A DNA stretch of 11,629 nt, from NCBI GenBank assembly GCA_021772295.1, contig JAJFMG010000116.1, positions 1 through 11,629 on the forward strand, given 5' to 3'. Below, in pieces: positions 1 through 8,699 of this stretch. Source of the DNA: Chlamydiota bacterium (GTDB taxonomy: Bacteria > Chlamydiota > Chlamydiia > Chlamydiales > Simkaniaceae). The translations under genes were made by a program, and so were the position numbers. Below the pieces are notes generated by a model. It had not been told where the DNA came from. It ran no database searches and saw only the letters and a program-made list of their open reading frames with translations. The stretch's first letter is position 1. Every line of letters starts with the position of its first letter.

Positions 1-58
1 CATCTGCAATTTTTTTAAAGCAGATAAACCTTTGAAGCAAAGATTGTTGCGATTCCAT
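1..58 (-). CDS. Possible 5' end of a gene cut by the window edge
   Basis: On the minus strand an ATG at 58-56 opens a frame that stays open to the window edge: 19 codons, beginning MESQQSLLQRF. An in-frame stop lies four codons upstream, so no earlier start is available. No clear Shine-Dalgarno precedes it. A competing plus-strand frame runs open from base 2 to a TAG at 74-76 and could instead be the C-terminus of a gene entering from the left. Nothing in either short peptide is recognisable. The call is weak and only flags that coding sequence may continue beyond the window. Confidence 0.22.
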   Translation of the reverse strand, partial: MESQQSLLQRFICFKKIAD

Positions 59-289
59 TGTGCGTTTTTATTTTAGAGTTAGTGAGTCGGGTCAGCGCAA
101 ATGATGCATACGACTCAAACCCTCTTTACTCCATCCAATAACAATAAGGTGTTGCATGTGATGGCCCATTTCGGCAAGTGAAAAAAAATACTGAGTGTCA
201 GCTGGATTTTTCTATTGGATTATCTATATTGTAGATTTTTTGTACGGTTACTAACACCCAGATTCCATTTCTATTTTTCAAATTTTTTC

Positions 290-318
290 TTGTTCGTAGT
301 AAAAATTTGTGATATAAC
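290..318 (+). promoter_or_regulatory. Predicted sigma-70-type promoter of sucA-sucB-lpdA
   Basis: TTGTTC at 290-295 and TATAAC at 313-318 are separated by 17 bases. The -10 box is preceded by TG one base upstream (TGATATAAC, 310-318), an extended -10. This would start transcription near 325 and leave a leader of roughly 25 bases before the sucA ATG. The -35 is poor (3/6), but the extended -10 can compensate. It is the only good promoter in the 290 bases before sucA. Confidence 0.5.
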
Positions 319-347
319 AGGGTGTAAGGCCTGAGAGTGAGGGATAG

Positions 348-3014
348 ATGAGTGAATCGTTTTCGTTTTTACATATGACCAACTTGAGTTATATTGAGAA
401 ACTTCATGGACAGTTTTGCACGGATGCATCCAAGCTTGATGATCAGTGGCGGTCATTTTTCCATGGAATGGAGCTTGGAGCGGAGGTCATTGGATCGAAA
501 GAAACATCATCCTCTTTGCAGCCCTTAATTGATGCCTATAGAAGATATGGTCATCTTCTTGCTGATAGCGATCCAATAGCAGATCCAGTAGAGACTTGTG
601 ATGAGCTCAATTTGGAAAACTTCAATTTAAATGAGAGTAGTTATCAGTTTCCATTTCTAGAGAGTGAAGAAACTTCGATTCAAGCGATTACAGATCATCT
701 GAAATCAATTTATTGTAATAAGATCGGCTTTGAATATATGCATATCGATTCAAAAGAGCTTATCGACTTTATTAAAGAGCAAATCGAACCTAAACTAGAA
801 ATCAAGTTTAATGCAGATGAAAAGCAAGCCATTATCGGCTCTCTTATTAAAGCTGAGAAATTCGAATCCTTTATTCATAGAAAATATCCAGGTCAAAAGA
901 GATTCTCTCTAGAGGGGGGAGAGACACTTATTCCGATGATGAATGCTCTGATTGATGCTTGCGCATCTACCGCTATCGAAGAAGTAATTGTAGGGATGGC
1001 CCATAGGGGAAGACTTAGCGTTTTAGCCAATATATTTGGAAAATCCTACTCAAGTATGTTTCAGGAGTTCGAATCAGGGTATATTCCACCGATAGAAAAA
1101 GGTTCTGGAGATGTAAAGTATCACAAAGGATACCAATCGAAACGCACTTTAGAGGGTGGCAAAGAGATCTTTTTAGATCTCATTGCCAACCCTTCTCATT
1201 TAGAAGCTGTAAATCCGATTGTTGAAGGAAAAGCTCTTGCAAGATCTTGGCTTAAGAAGAAAGATCACTGCATACTCCCTATTTTAATCCATGGAGATGC
1301 GGCGGTTGCAGGGCAGGGAATCGTTTATGAAACGCTGCAACTCTCAGCAATAAATGGATATACAACGGGTGGGACAATACACCTTATTATCAATAACCAA
1401 GTAGGATTTACAGCAAGTCCCAATCAAGCAAGATCTACTCGGTATGCAACCGATATTGCCAAGGCTTTTAACATTCCGATTTTTCATGTGAATGCTGAAG
1501 ATCCAGAAAGCTGTGTATGGGTTACAAAACTAGCACTTCTCCTTCGAGAAAAATTCCATATTGATGTCTTTATCGAACTAAACTCTTATCGAAAATATGG
1601 TCACAACGAAGGGGATGAGCCGAGCTTTACCCAGCCTGTACTCTACGATCTCATCCGTAAAAAGAAAAAGATTCATGAAATTTATATCGAAAAGCTACTA
1701 CTTGAAAATGCCTTCACCAAAGATTTTCTAGATAATATGCAAACAGAGTTTGATGCGCTTTTAGAAAGTGAGCAGCAAAAGATTAAAGATGGAGCCTTCA
1801 AGCAAATACAAATTGATTCTACGCCAACTATAGAGCAAGAAATAGCTCTTCCATCTCAAATCCTTTCTAAAGAGGATTTGATAACGCAAACAAAATCCTT
1901 TTGTACTTTCCCGGAAAATTTTACTCCCCACCCTAAGATCAAACGGATTTTTGAGGAGCGCCTTGAGGTCATTGGTAAAGACCTGAATGAGAAAGTGATT
2001 GATTTTGGAATGGCAGAATATCTAGCTTACAGCTCTTTATTAACATCTGGTGTGCCAATTCGGATCTCAGGACAAGATTCTCGCAGAGGAACTTTTTCAC
2101 ATCGTCATGGCGCCATTACTGATCAACAAAGTGGAAAAAGATATTACCCTCTTTCTAATCTTTCTAAAGAGCAAGCGAGTTTTGATGTATTTAACTCTCC
2201 CTTATCTGAATATAGCGTATTGGGGTTTGAGTTTGGATATTCGATTGGTAATCCAAATGCTCTTGTCATTTGGGAAGCGCAATATGGAGATTTTGCTAAT
2301 GGCGCTCAAATTATTATAGATCAGTTTATAGCTTCATCTTCAACAAAATGGGATATGGCAACCTCTCTTACTTTATTTTTGCCCCATGGTTATGAAGGGC
2401 AAGGCCCTGAGCACTCGTCTGCAAGGCTTGAGAGATTTTTACAGTTAGCAGCAGATGAGAACATGCGGATTTGCGTTCCAAGCACTCCATCGCAGTTATT
2501 TCACCTAATCCGTATGCAAGGTTTACACGAGAATAAAAAACCTCTCATTGTTTTTATGCCCAAGGCAAACTTGCGGCTTAAAGAATCTACCTTTGCTGAA
2601 TTAGTCAATGGATCTTTCCAACCTGTGATTGAAAATGAAATTTCAGACAAAAAAAAGATCAGACGGATCCTTTTTTGCTCTGGAAAAATCGCTTTTGATC
2701 TTCTCTCTCAAAAACAAGAGAGGAAAGCAGAGCATATTGCAATCATAAGATTGGAGCAAATTTATCCCTTTGCAAAAGAAGAAATTCAAGCAAAAATAAA
2801 GTCTTATACCGCTGTAACAGAGTGCTTTTGGGTGCAAGAAGAGCACCAGAATATGGGCGCGTATACAAAAGTTTTTCCTGAACTTCGAGAAGTTCTCGAT
2901 GATAAAATACAACTTCGCTATTGTGGCAGAAAAGAGAGCGCGTCGCCGGCTGCCGGGTCTTCTGCGCTTCATAAACAACAGTTGCAAGAATTTATCGAAA
3001 GGGCTTTTTCATGA
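348..3014 (+). CDS. sucA: 2-oxoglutarate dehydrogenase E1 component
   Basis: Thiamine-diphosphate-dependent E1 subunit. It decarboxylates 2-oxoglutarate and transfers the succinyl group to the lipoyl arm of E2 in the cytosolic TCA-cycle complex. At 888 residues it is near full length for the family (about 930 in E. coli). Visible landmarks: the N-terminal E2-interacting segment ([14 protein letters not shown], 31-44); GMAHRGRL (216-223); the ThDP/Mg motif from GDAAVAGQG (316-324) to NNQVGFT (349-355); [13 protein letters not shown] (418-430); [14 protein letters not shown] (574-587); [13 protein letters not shown] (642-654); [14 protein letters not shown] (680-693); and [11 protein letters not shown] (828-838). 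The ATG at 348 follows GAGGGA at 339-344, a rather close ribosome site. The stop codon overlaps the sucB start (ATGA), so translation of the two is probably coupled. No damage or missing catalytic motif is seen. Identification is secure. Confidence 0.97.
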   Translation: MSESFSFLHMTNLSYIEKLHGQFCTDASKLDDQWRSFFHGMELGAEVIGSKETSSSLQPLIDAYRRYGHLLADSDPIADPVETCDELNLENFNLNESSYQFPFLESEETSIQAITDHLKSIYCNKIGFEYMHIDSKELIDFIKEQIEPKLEIKFNADEKQAIIGSLIKAEKFESFIHRKYPGQKRFSLEGGETLIPMMNALIDACASTAIEEVIVGMAHRGRLSVLANIFGKSYSSMFQEFESGYIPPIEKGSGDVKYHKGYQSKRTLEGGKEIFLDLIANPSHLEAVNPIVEGKALARSWLKKKDHCILPILIHGDAAVAGQGIVYETLQLSAINGYTTGGTIHLIINNQVGFTASPNQARSTRYATDIAKAFNIPIFHVNAEDPESCVWVTKLALLLREKFHIDVFIELNSYRKYGHNEGDEPSFTQPVLYDLIRKKKKIHEIYIEKLLLENAFTKDFLDNMQTEFDALLESEQQKIKDGAFKQIQIDSTPTIEQEIALPSQILSKEDLITQTKSFCTFPENFTPHPKIKRIFEERLEVIGKDLNEKVIDFGMAEYLAYSSLLTSGVPIRISGQDSRRGTFSHRHGAITDQQSGKRYYPLSNLSKEQASFDVFNSPLSEYSVLGFEFGYSIGNPNALVIWEAQYGDFANGAQIIIDQFIASSSTKWDMATSLTLFLPHGYEGQGPEHSSARLERFLQLAADENMRICVPSTPSQLFHLIRMQGLHENKKPLIVFMPKANLRLKESTFAELVNGSFQPVIENEISDKKKIRRILFCSGKIAFDLLSQKQERKAEHIAIIRLEQIYPFAKEEIQAKIKSYTAVTECFWVQEEHQNMGAYTKVFPELREVLDDKIQLRYCGRKESASPAAGSSALHKQQLQEFIERAFS

Positions 3015-4174
3015 AGGTTGATATCATCGTTCCAGAAATCGGGGAATCTGTAACAGAGGGAACCATTGCCTCTATCCTCAAGCAATCAGGTGAGTATGTA
3101 CAAAAAAATGATGAAATCATCGAAATTGAAACGGATAAAGTAAACCAAGTTCTCTATGCGCAAGAAGCAGGTGTTGTTGCCTTTGATGTAGCGGCTGGAA
3201 CAGTTGTTAAAGTAGGGCAAAAAATTGGTTCTATTGACAGTGATGCTAAAGCTCCAGAAGGGGAAACTCCACCAAAACCAGCAGAGCCTTCGAGTGATAT
3301 CCCCAAAGAAGTTGATAAAAAGCCTCCTAAAGGAGAGACTCGAGTCTTTGCAGACTCATTTGTCTCTTCTTTGCAAGAAGTGCCAAAAGAACTCTCAGCA
3401 GAAACAAAAAAAGAGCAGACTCCCAATCTTCCTAAACAGGATCCTTCTGAAAAATCTCCTGAGAAAACAAAGGAGGCAGGTGTTACTCGAAAAAAGATGA
3501 GCTCTCTTCGTAAAATTATCGCTAAACGTCTTGTTGAAGTAAAAAACACAACAGCGATGCTCACAACTTTTAATGAAGTGGATATGAGCGCAATTATGGC
3601 AATACGCGCTAAAGAAAAAGAGTCTTTTCCTAAAAAGCATGGCATAAAGCTTGGCTTTATGTCTTTTTTTGTAAAAGCTGCAGTAAACGCATTAAAAGCC
3701 TTTCCCGATGTAAACGCTTTTATTGATGGAGATGAAATTGTTTATAATGATACTTATAATCTCGGCATTGCAGTATCTACTGAGAAAGGACTTATGGTGC
3801 CTGTACTTCGATCTACAGAAAACATGAGTTTTGCTGATGTGGAAAAAAGTCTTAAAGATTACGCTGAAAAAGCGCGCACCGCCAAATTATCTATAAGTGA
3901 TCTTAAAGGGGGATCATTTACGATTACAAATGGAGGGGTTTTTGGATCACTTCTTTCAACACCTATTTTAAATCCTCCTCAAAGTGCAATTCTTGGTATG
4001 CATGCTATTGTCAAAAGACCAATAGCAATAGATGACAAAGTAGTTATTCGTCCTATGATGTATCTTGCACTTAGTTATGATCACCGCCTTATTGATGGAA
4101 AAGAAGCCGTATCCTTTCTTGTTCATATGAAAGAGTCTCTAGAAGATCCTTCTAAACTCCTACTCGACTTTTAA
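3011..4174 (+). CDS. sucB: Dihydrolipoyl succinyltransferase (E2 of 2-oxoglutarate dehydrogenase)
   Basis: Core acyltransferase that accepts succinyl from E1 and passes it to CoA. Residues 1-76 form a lipoyl domain with the lipoylated lysine expected at K43 (ETDKV). Residues about 80-158 are a Pro/Glu/Lys-rich linker. Residues about 160-387 are the catalytic domain, with [10 protein letters not shown] (304-313), NPPQSAILG (321-329) and the active-site HRLIDG (H358, D362). At 387 residues it is slightly short. I cannot find the usual E1/E3-binding (PSBD) signature, with its GTGxxGR core, in the linker. The catalytic start region [12 protein letters not shown] is normal. The start overlaps sucA by 4 bases, and lpdA follows after 10 bases. 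Succinyl rather than acetyl specificity is taken from the linkage to sucA. Confidence 0.95.
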   Translation: MKVDIIVPEIGESVTEGTIASILKQSGEYVQKNDEIIEIETDKVNQVLYAQEAGVVAFDVAAGTVVKVGQKIGSIDSDAKAPEGETPPKPAEPSSDIPKEVDKKPPKGETRVFADSFVSSLQEVPKELSAETKKEQTPNLPKQDPSEKSPEKTKEAGVTRKKMSSLRKIIAKRLVEVKNTTAMLTTFNEVDMSAIMAIRAKEKESFPKKHGIKLGFMSFFVKAAVNALKAFPDVNAFIDGDEIVYNDTYNLGIAVSTEKGLMVPVLRSTENMSFADVEKSLKDYAEKARTAKLSISDLKGGSFTITNGGVFGSLLSTPILNPPQSAILGMHAIVKRPIAIDDKVVIRPMMYLALSYDHRLIDGKEAVSFLVHMKESLEDPSKLLLDF

Positions 4175-4184
4175 GGAATTTCTC

Positions 4185-5579
4185 ATGCAAGAATATGATC
4201 TTATTATAATCGGTTCCGGTCCTGGTGGCTACGTTGCTGCCATTAGAGGCGCTCAGCTAGGGCTCAAGGTTCTCTGTATTGAGAAATACCCAAAACTTGG
4301 AGGTACCTGCTTAAATGTAGGCTGCATACCTTCTAAAGCGCTTCTTCATTCTACTGAGATGTTTTCTAAACTAAAACATACAGGTTTAGATAATGGGATT
4401 ATTTCTAAAGAACTTTCTTTTGATTTCCCTAAGATGATGGAGCGCAAGCAAAAGATTATATCTACTTTTAATATGGGTATTTCTGGGCTTTTTCGTAAAA
4501 ATAAGGTGGAGACTCTTTTTGGAATAGCTTCCTTTAAAGACAAGAATGCTATTTCTGTTTCCGCTGATGGAAAACAGACCCTCGTAACTGGCAAAAATAT
4601 CATATTAGCGACCGGATCAAAGCCCTCAGAGCTTCCCTTTTTACCTTTTGATGAAAAAATTGTACTATCTTCAACGGGCGCTCTATCTCTTGCAAAGCCA
4701 CCTAAAAAGATTATTGTCATTGGAGCTGGAGTGATTGGCGTAGAACTGGGCTCTGTCTATCAAAGACTTGGCTCTGAGGTCATTTTCTTAGAGTTTTTAG
4801 ATCAGATTTGCAGTCCATTAGACCAAGAGTTGGCTAAAGAGTTCCAGAAGATTTTAGAATCGCAGGGGCTCACCTTTTCTCTTGGGTCTAAGGTAACTGG
4901 CGCTAAAGCTACCAAAGATTCTATTCAGATCGATTATGAGATAAATGGCGCCAAGAAAACTATCCAATCTGATGCTACCCTTGTCTGCGTTGGTAGAAAA
5001 CCAAATACTGCAGAGCTACAACTAGATAAAGTAGGTATTGTTCCTGACAAAAGAGGCTTTATACCTATTAATGATAAGTTTCAGACAAATATCCCTCACA
5101 TCTATGCTATTGGAGATATCGTAGATGGGCCGATGCTTGCACATAAGGCCTCAGAAGAGGGAACAGCTTGCGTAGAGATCATCTGCTCTCAAAGTTCAAA
5201 AATAGAATATTACAATATACCGGGTGTGATTTACACCCATCCAGAAGTTGCAACCACCGGTCTTTCTGAAAAAGAAGCGAACGAGAAGAACATAAAGTAT
5301 ATTGTGGGGAAGTTTCCCTTTAAGGCAAATTCTCGAGCTAAATGCGTAGATGAAGACATAGGTTTTATTAAGATGCTTGCTGAAAAGAAAACAGGTCGCA
5401 TTATTGGAGTGCATATTATCTCTCAATCAGCCGGAGAGTTAATTCATGAAGGTGTACTTGCTATTAGTTCGAAGTCAACCGCTTCTCAAATTTCTGAGAT
5501 GTCACATGCTCATCCTACACTTTCTGAAGCTATGAAAGAAGCCGCCCTCTCGATTTCTAAAAAAGCAATCCATATATAA
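4185..5579 (+). CDS. lpdA: Dihydrolipoyl dehydrogenase (E3)
   Basis: FAD-dependent disulfide oxidoreductase that reoxidises dihydrolipoamide on E2 with NAD+. Its 464 residues are standard length. Motifs in order: FAD-binding GSGPGGYVAA (10-19); redox-active disulfide GGTCLNVGCIPSK (C42, C47); NAD-binding GAGVIGVELGS (180-190); second FAD motif IYAIGDIVDGPMLAHKA (306-322); and the C-terminal catalytic pair in HPTLSE (H443, E448). The start is chosen by TAAGGAA at 4172-4178, which overlaps the sucB stop, about 6 bases before the ATG. It is the last gene of the sucA-sucB-lpdA operon, just before a strong terminator, which suggests it mainly serves the 2-oxoglutarate complex. Whether it is also shared with pyruvate dehydrogenase or a glycine cleavage system cannot be seen here. 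Confidence 0.96.
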   Translation: MQEYDLIIIGSGPGGYVAAIRGAQLGLKVLCIEKYPKLGGTCLNVGCIPSKALLHSTEMFSKLKHTGLDNGIISKELSFDFPKMMERKQKIISTFNMGISGLFRKNKVETLFGIASFKDKNAISVSADGKQTLVTGKNIILATGSKPSELPFLPFDEKIVLSSTGALSLAKPPKKIIVIGAGVIGVELGSVYQRLGSEVIFLEFLDQICSPLDQELAKEFQKILESQGLTFSLGSKVTGAKATKDSIQIDYEINGAKKTIQSDATLVCVGRKPNTAELQLDKVGIVPDKRGFIPINDKFQTNIPHIYAIGDIVDGPMLAHKASEEGTACVEIICSQSSKIEYYNIPGVIYTHPEVATTGLSEKEANEKNIKYIVGKFPFKANSRAKCVDEDIGFIKMLAEKKTGRIIGVHIISQSAGELIHEGVLAISSKSTASQISEMSHAHPTLSEAMKEAALSISKKAIHI

Positions 5580-5580
5580 A

Positions 5581-5624
5581 AAAAACCTACCTAAGCATTG
5601 TGCATTAGGTAGGTTTTTGTTTTT
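5581..5624. terminator. Bidirectional intrinsic terminator between lpdA and the convergent orphan
   Basis: A perfect 14-bp inverted repeat pairs 5581-5594 with 5605-5618 (core ACCTACCTAA / TTAGGTAGGT). The loop is 10 bases, and GCA/TGC within it can extend the stem. On the plus strand it ends in TTTTTGTTTTT just after the lpdA stop. On the minus strand it ends in eight T's. It can therefore end both the lpdA operon and the convergent gene at 5664-7349. Confidence 0.93.
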
Positions 5625-5663
5625 AAACTGAAACTGTGCAATTAACTATCAGATTCCTCTGTG

Positions 5664-7349
5664 TTATTTATTGTATGAAGCAATTTCTGCTTCGATTACA
5701 GATTTTATCAAGTTATTTACACAATCTTTAAATGCAGCTGTATCATTTTCTTGAAATACATCTGCCATGTTTACTGAGTGATTAAGACTACCTAAATCTC
5801 TAGAATTAAGTGTTGTTTTTTCATCAGATTCTGGAAGATTTTCAATAGCCTCTAGGATTTTCATTTCTAGTTCGTCTTCTTCTGGAAGTATTCTTAATAT
5901 GATATCTACAAGCACTCTACAATTAGCCTTTTGAGCTACTTCAAGCTTTGTAAGCAAGAAGTGCCTGATCTCGTCTTCGACTTCATACATGTCACCAGAT
6001 TTTGCAGGGGTTACCTCAATCTGACTTAATTTTGTAGGTACAGTTGGCTCAAGAGTCACATCATTTACCGTGGTAAAGAATGCTATGATTTTATTAAACT
6101 CTTCTTCCAGCTTAGCAGCATCCTCAGCACGCTTATGAGCAACCGCTCCCAAGTGTCCTACGAAGTCTGCGTTTTCTAAGATCCTTACTGCAGCGTCGAA
6201 TCTATCAATGTGGTCCAGAGCCCTTTTACGTCTCTCTACCAGCTCTCGACCACTGATGTTTTTATTTCCAACGGAGAACTTCTCAGCAGAAGCCCTGATG
6301 CGAAGATCATCAGTTATATGATCTTGTTCCGCTACAGGAAGCGATCCTAATACACTCGCATATGCAGAGTTAAGTTCCTCAACTTCGGCTCTTACTGCAT
6401 CAATACCTGCAGCATTCTTCTGGATAAGTGTAAAAGCAGACTCTAATTTACCTTTATCGTTTGCAACTTTACTTTTCTCTTCAAAAGGTTTGAAGTCAGT
6501 TGTTCTTTCTGCATTGATTTTTTTCGCAAGGTCATTTGCTCTCTTAACCGCAGCGTTCAAAAGTCTTGAGTCTTTTTTGAAATTTCCTTCAAAATCTTTC
6601 ACGACTTGAGGTGGAGTAATGCCATGGTGTCTTACAAAGCCATACATTTTTATAGATGCTGATTTGATTTGACCAATATCTGTATAAGTAAGCTTTTTAA
6701 CTTGCTGATCCATTACAAATCCAGGAACTCGTTTTATGAACGCTTTTGAAAGCGACTCTTCTAATTCCACTTTGAGGTCGTTAATGAGACTTTCATCTTG
6801 ACTTTCGACTTTTTCAACTTTCTCATTAATTACTGTACTTAAAAAGGTAAGAATTTCATCAAGAGAAGAAATGCCTAGTGTTGATGCATAAGCAAATACT
6901 TCATCAGCTACTTTTTCTGCTTGCGTATCAGACTTAATTCTATAAGTTGATGCATTAAGAGCGTCAGTATGGCTGGATTCAGATGTTTTTAAAATTTTTT
7001 CTTTAGATAATTTAACTAATTCATTTACTTCCTTTTCGTATCCACTTAGTAGCTTTATTTGCTTATTTTCCAGTGGTTCTGTAGAAAAAAAATCTTTAAC
7101 AGATTTTACTACATGAAGAACGCTTGTTCCAATACATGAGAGTGAATATGCCACAATAAAGTAAGGCATTCCACCAATTGCACTTCGATTCCAATCGGCA
7201 ACTGGAAATACTGTTCTACTTTTAAATGACTCTTTTGCTTGGGTTTCTAATGCTTTTTTAGCTGATCCATCCACAACTTGTGTAGCATTTGCTTCAGCAT
7301 TAGCTACTTTCTCTTCTGGTGAAATTCCTTGACTTACTGATGAGGTCAT
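5664..7349 (-). CDS. Hypothetical helical protein with one hydrophobic segment
   Basis: I do not recognise this 561-residue protein. Residues 1-45 are Ser/Ala/Thr/Glu-rich and look flexible. Residues about 58-84 (from GGMPYFIVAYSL to SVLHVVKSV) are the only hydrophobic stretch, a possible single membrane segment. The remainder (about 95-560) is charged, Lys/Glu/Ala/Leu-rich and predicted by eye to be almost all helix, with coiled-coil-like runs near 400-425 (AHKRAEDAAKLEEEF). No catalytic motif or cleavable signal peptide is obvious. The start is well supported: AAGGAG lies about 7 bases upstream (plus-strand 7357-7362), and a near-consensus promoter lies further upstream. The gene appears to stand alone, converging on lpdA. 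It could be a secreted or membrane-anchored accessory protein of a host-associated bacterium, but only its context suggests that. Confidence 0.85.
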   Translation of the reverse strand: MTSSVSQGISPEEKVANAEANATQVVDGSAKKALETQAKESFKSRTVFPVADWNRSAIGGMPYFIVAYSLSCIGTSVLHVVKSVKDFFSTEPLENKQIKLLSGYEKEVNELVKLSKEKILKTSESSHTDALNASTYRIKSDTQAEKVADEVFAYASTLGISSLDEILTFLSTVINEKVEKVESQDESLINDLKVELEESLSKAFIKRVPGFVMDQQVKKLTYTDIGQIKSASIKMYGFVRHHGITPPQVVKDFEGNFKKDSRLLNAAVKRANDLAKKINAERTTDFKPFEEKSKVANDKGKLESAFTLIQKNAAGIDAVRAEVEELNSAYASVLGSLPVAEQDHITDDLRIRASAEKFSVGNKNISGRELVERRKRALDHIDRFDAAVRILENADFVGHLGAVAHKRAEDAAKLEEEFNKIIAFFTTVNDVTLEPTVPTKLSQIEVTPAKSGDMYEVEDEIRHFLLTKLEVAQKANCRVLVDIILRILPEEDELEMKILEAIENLPESDEKTTLNSRDLGSLNHSVNMADVFQENDTAAFKDCVNNLIKSVIEAEIASYNK

Positions 7350-7394
7350 AATTTACTCCTTAAATACGGATTGTTTTTTTATCTTTCGTTGATA

Positions 7395-7423
7395 ATTATA
7401 ATTAATTCAGTAATTAATATCAA
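7395..7423 (-). promoter_or_regulatory. Strong sigma-70-type promoter of the 561-residue orphan
   Basis: Read on the minus strand: TTGATA (plus-strand 7418-7423), a 17-base spacer, then a perfect TATAAT (plus-strand 7395-7400). Transcription would begin near 7388, giving a leader of about 38 bases that contains the AAGGAG ribosome site. The DNA here is so A/T-rich that chance matches are possible, but box quality, spacing and position all agree. Confidence 0.6.
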
Positions 7424-7628
7424 TAATATATTGTTGTTAATAACTACTGTTGTTTTTTATTTCTTTAGATTATTAATTATATAATGTTATTAATAAAAAA
7501 CAAACAATAATTAGTTAAATTATGAATTAAATTATATTTTAGTAGTAAATAAAATATTAATTATATTTTTTATGTGAAATAATTGAATAAGACTGTCTTA
7601 GAGAGAGTGTTTTATAGAAATAAGTGGT

Positions 7629-7658
7629 ATAGAGCTATTCTAATAAGAATAGCTCTAT
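7629..7658 (-). terminator. Hairpin after the 336-residue orphan, probable terminator
   Basis: A perfect 13-bp inverted repeat, ATAGAGCTATTCT at 7629-7641 with its complement at 7646-7658, and a 4-base AATA loop. It begins 9 bases past the stop codon of the minus-strand gene at 7667-8677. The downstream minus-strand sequence is U-containing but lacks a clean U-tract. It may be an imperfect intrinsic terminator or a 3'-end-stabilising hairpin. Confidence 0.62.
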
Positions 7659-7666
7659 TAAATGAA

Positions 7667-8677
7667 TTAATCATTAATTAATTGTTCTATAAGAGCATTA
7701 ATCTGGCTAATTATAAGAGGATCAGAAGCTTGTAGTGCTTCATTTGAGCTATCATCCTCTATTTGAGGTATCACAAGCTCTACCACTCTATTATTGAATG
7801 ATTCCTCATCCAAGGAACCCTCATTAATAAAACCATCGATTAAGGTGGGAAGAGGGATTGAATATAAAGCCATAGTAAGAAAATTTTGTAAAAACATTTC
7901 TTCATTTATAGCTTCTGTGCCATATTCCTTAGGTTCGTGAATATTAATCCATAAAGGTGGGCATAAAAAACCGCTCTCGGTCTTTGCAAAGCTAATAATA
8001 TCTTCTAAATCCCTCTGGAGAGTCTTATTCGGTAGGCCCTTTGCAGTTCCACATTTTGCTTTAGATGCAATACACTTTACTAAAAGTGCTAAAAAAATTA
8101 CTTTGAGGTCTTTTTGGAGTTTTTCATCGGATCCGCTCTTTTTACCAATCGACAAAATCAAGTCTTTAAAACTTTGGATAATATCATCTGGAGCTTGCTT
8201 TAAGGCATTATTGCCTACATGAATTAACATATCAGCGTAGTTAAATGAGTACTCTGTGTTCCTCGGAGATTCTGAGTAATTAGCATAAGTTGCCAAAAGA
8301 GTATTTGAAAGCACCCTAGGATCCAAGGACATACTTTCTGTGGGTGCGCTTTCTGTGGGTGCGCTTTCAATAATTTCCCAATCATCAGTAGAGGACTCAC
8401 CCTCAATTAGTTCAGAGGCGGGTGGGTTTGGTTCTTCGGAACCTACAGGTGCGGGGCTCAAAGCAGGCAGAGCGCATGGATATAGATTCTGATATCTGTA
8501 AGCTGCATCCTGGTTACTTCCTGCACTTTCATTATAAGTTGCTGGTATATTTTCTGTTTGATCAAAGAGTTCTTCATAGGATGGTGGAGCTGATAGTTCG
8601 CTACCTTCAGATAGATCATTCATTGCATTGTCAGTTGGAAAAAATGCGCTTGCTGCGCCCTGTATTACTGCGAACAT
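7667..8677 (-). CDS. Hypothetical protein with SAPPSYEE host-like motif
   Basis: I do not recognise this family (336 residues). Residues 1-15 are mildly hydrophobic (FAVIQGAASAFF) and not a convincing signal peptide. Residues 20-120 are Pro/Ser/Glu-rich and look disordered. They contain SAPPSYEE (29-36) with a PPxY core at 31-34, LYPCAL (65-70), and a perfect tandem ESAPT-ESAPT (104-113). Residues about 145-336 look like a folded helical domain with alternating Leu/Ile-rich helices (for example LKVIFLALLVKCIASK, 191-206) and an acidic C-terminus. The start has GGGTG about 6 bases upstream. A hairpin follows the stop codon, and A/T-rich spacers flank the gene, so it is probably monocistronic. 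The PPxY core and disordered Pro-rich N-terminus fit a secreted effector, but export is inferred, not shown. Confidence 0.84.
   Translation of the reverse strand: MFAVIQGAASAFFPTDNAMNDLSEGSELSAPPSYEELFDQTENIPATYNESAGSNQDAAYRYQNLYPCALPALSPAPVGSEEPNPPASELIEGESSTDDWEIIESAPTESAPTESMSLDPRVLSNTLLATYANYSESPRNTEYSFNYADMLIHVGNNALKQAPDDIIQSFKDLILSIGKKSGSDEKLQKDLKVIFLALLVKCIASKAKCGTAKGLPNKTLQRDLEDIISFAKTESGFLCPPLWINIHEPKEYGTEAINEEMFLQNFLTMALYSIPLPTLIDGFINEGSLDEESFNNRVVELVIPQIEDDSSNEALQASDPLIISQINALIEQLIND
8334..8363 (-). repeat. Perfect 15-bp tandem duplication inside the 336-residue orphan
   Basis: CTTTCTGTGGGTGCG occurs twice head to tail (8334-8348 and 8349-8363), followed by a partial third copy, CTTTC, at 8364-8368. 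On the coding minus strand it encodes two five-residue units of the ESAPT repeat. Perfect identity indicates a recent duplication, and the length keeps the reading frame. Confidence 0.9.
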
Positions 8678-8699
8678 AATTACACCCTGTTTTTTATTT

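Larger units (their letters stand above)
7350..7666. other. A/T-rich intergenic spacer between two minus-strand orphans
   Basis: This spacer of about 317 bases is overwhelmingly A and T (many AATTAATT-like runs) and has no credible gene. It contains the promoter of the downstream orphan at 7395-7423, a hairpin at 7629-7658 just after the upstream orphan, and a perfect 6-1-6 palindrome TAAGACTGTCTTA at 7588-7600. The strong drop in G+C sets it apart from the neighbouring sucA-lpdA operon. No RNA gene fold is recognised. Confidence 0.7.

Noticed and set aside
92..211. Open minus-strand stretch of about 39 codons (contains MGHHMQHLIVIGW...) upstream of sucA
   Set aside because: It looks protein-like but is bounded by stops on both sides, has no ribosome site and no recognisable family. 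A plus-strand 26-codon frame overlaps it equally well. It may be a gene remnant, but this cannot be supported.
311..329. ACAGGGTGTAA shared between the sucA leader and the leader of the 336-residue orphan
   Set aside because: An 11-base match between two places in an 11.6-kb window is expected by chance, and the positions relative to the start codons differ.
3154..3645. 163-codon open frame antisense to sucB
   Set aside because: A shadow of the sucB linker codons on the opposite strand. sucB has clear domains and the antisense frame has no ribosome site or family resemblance.
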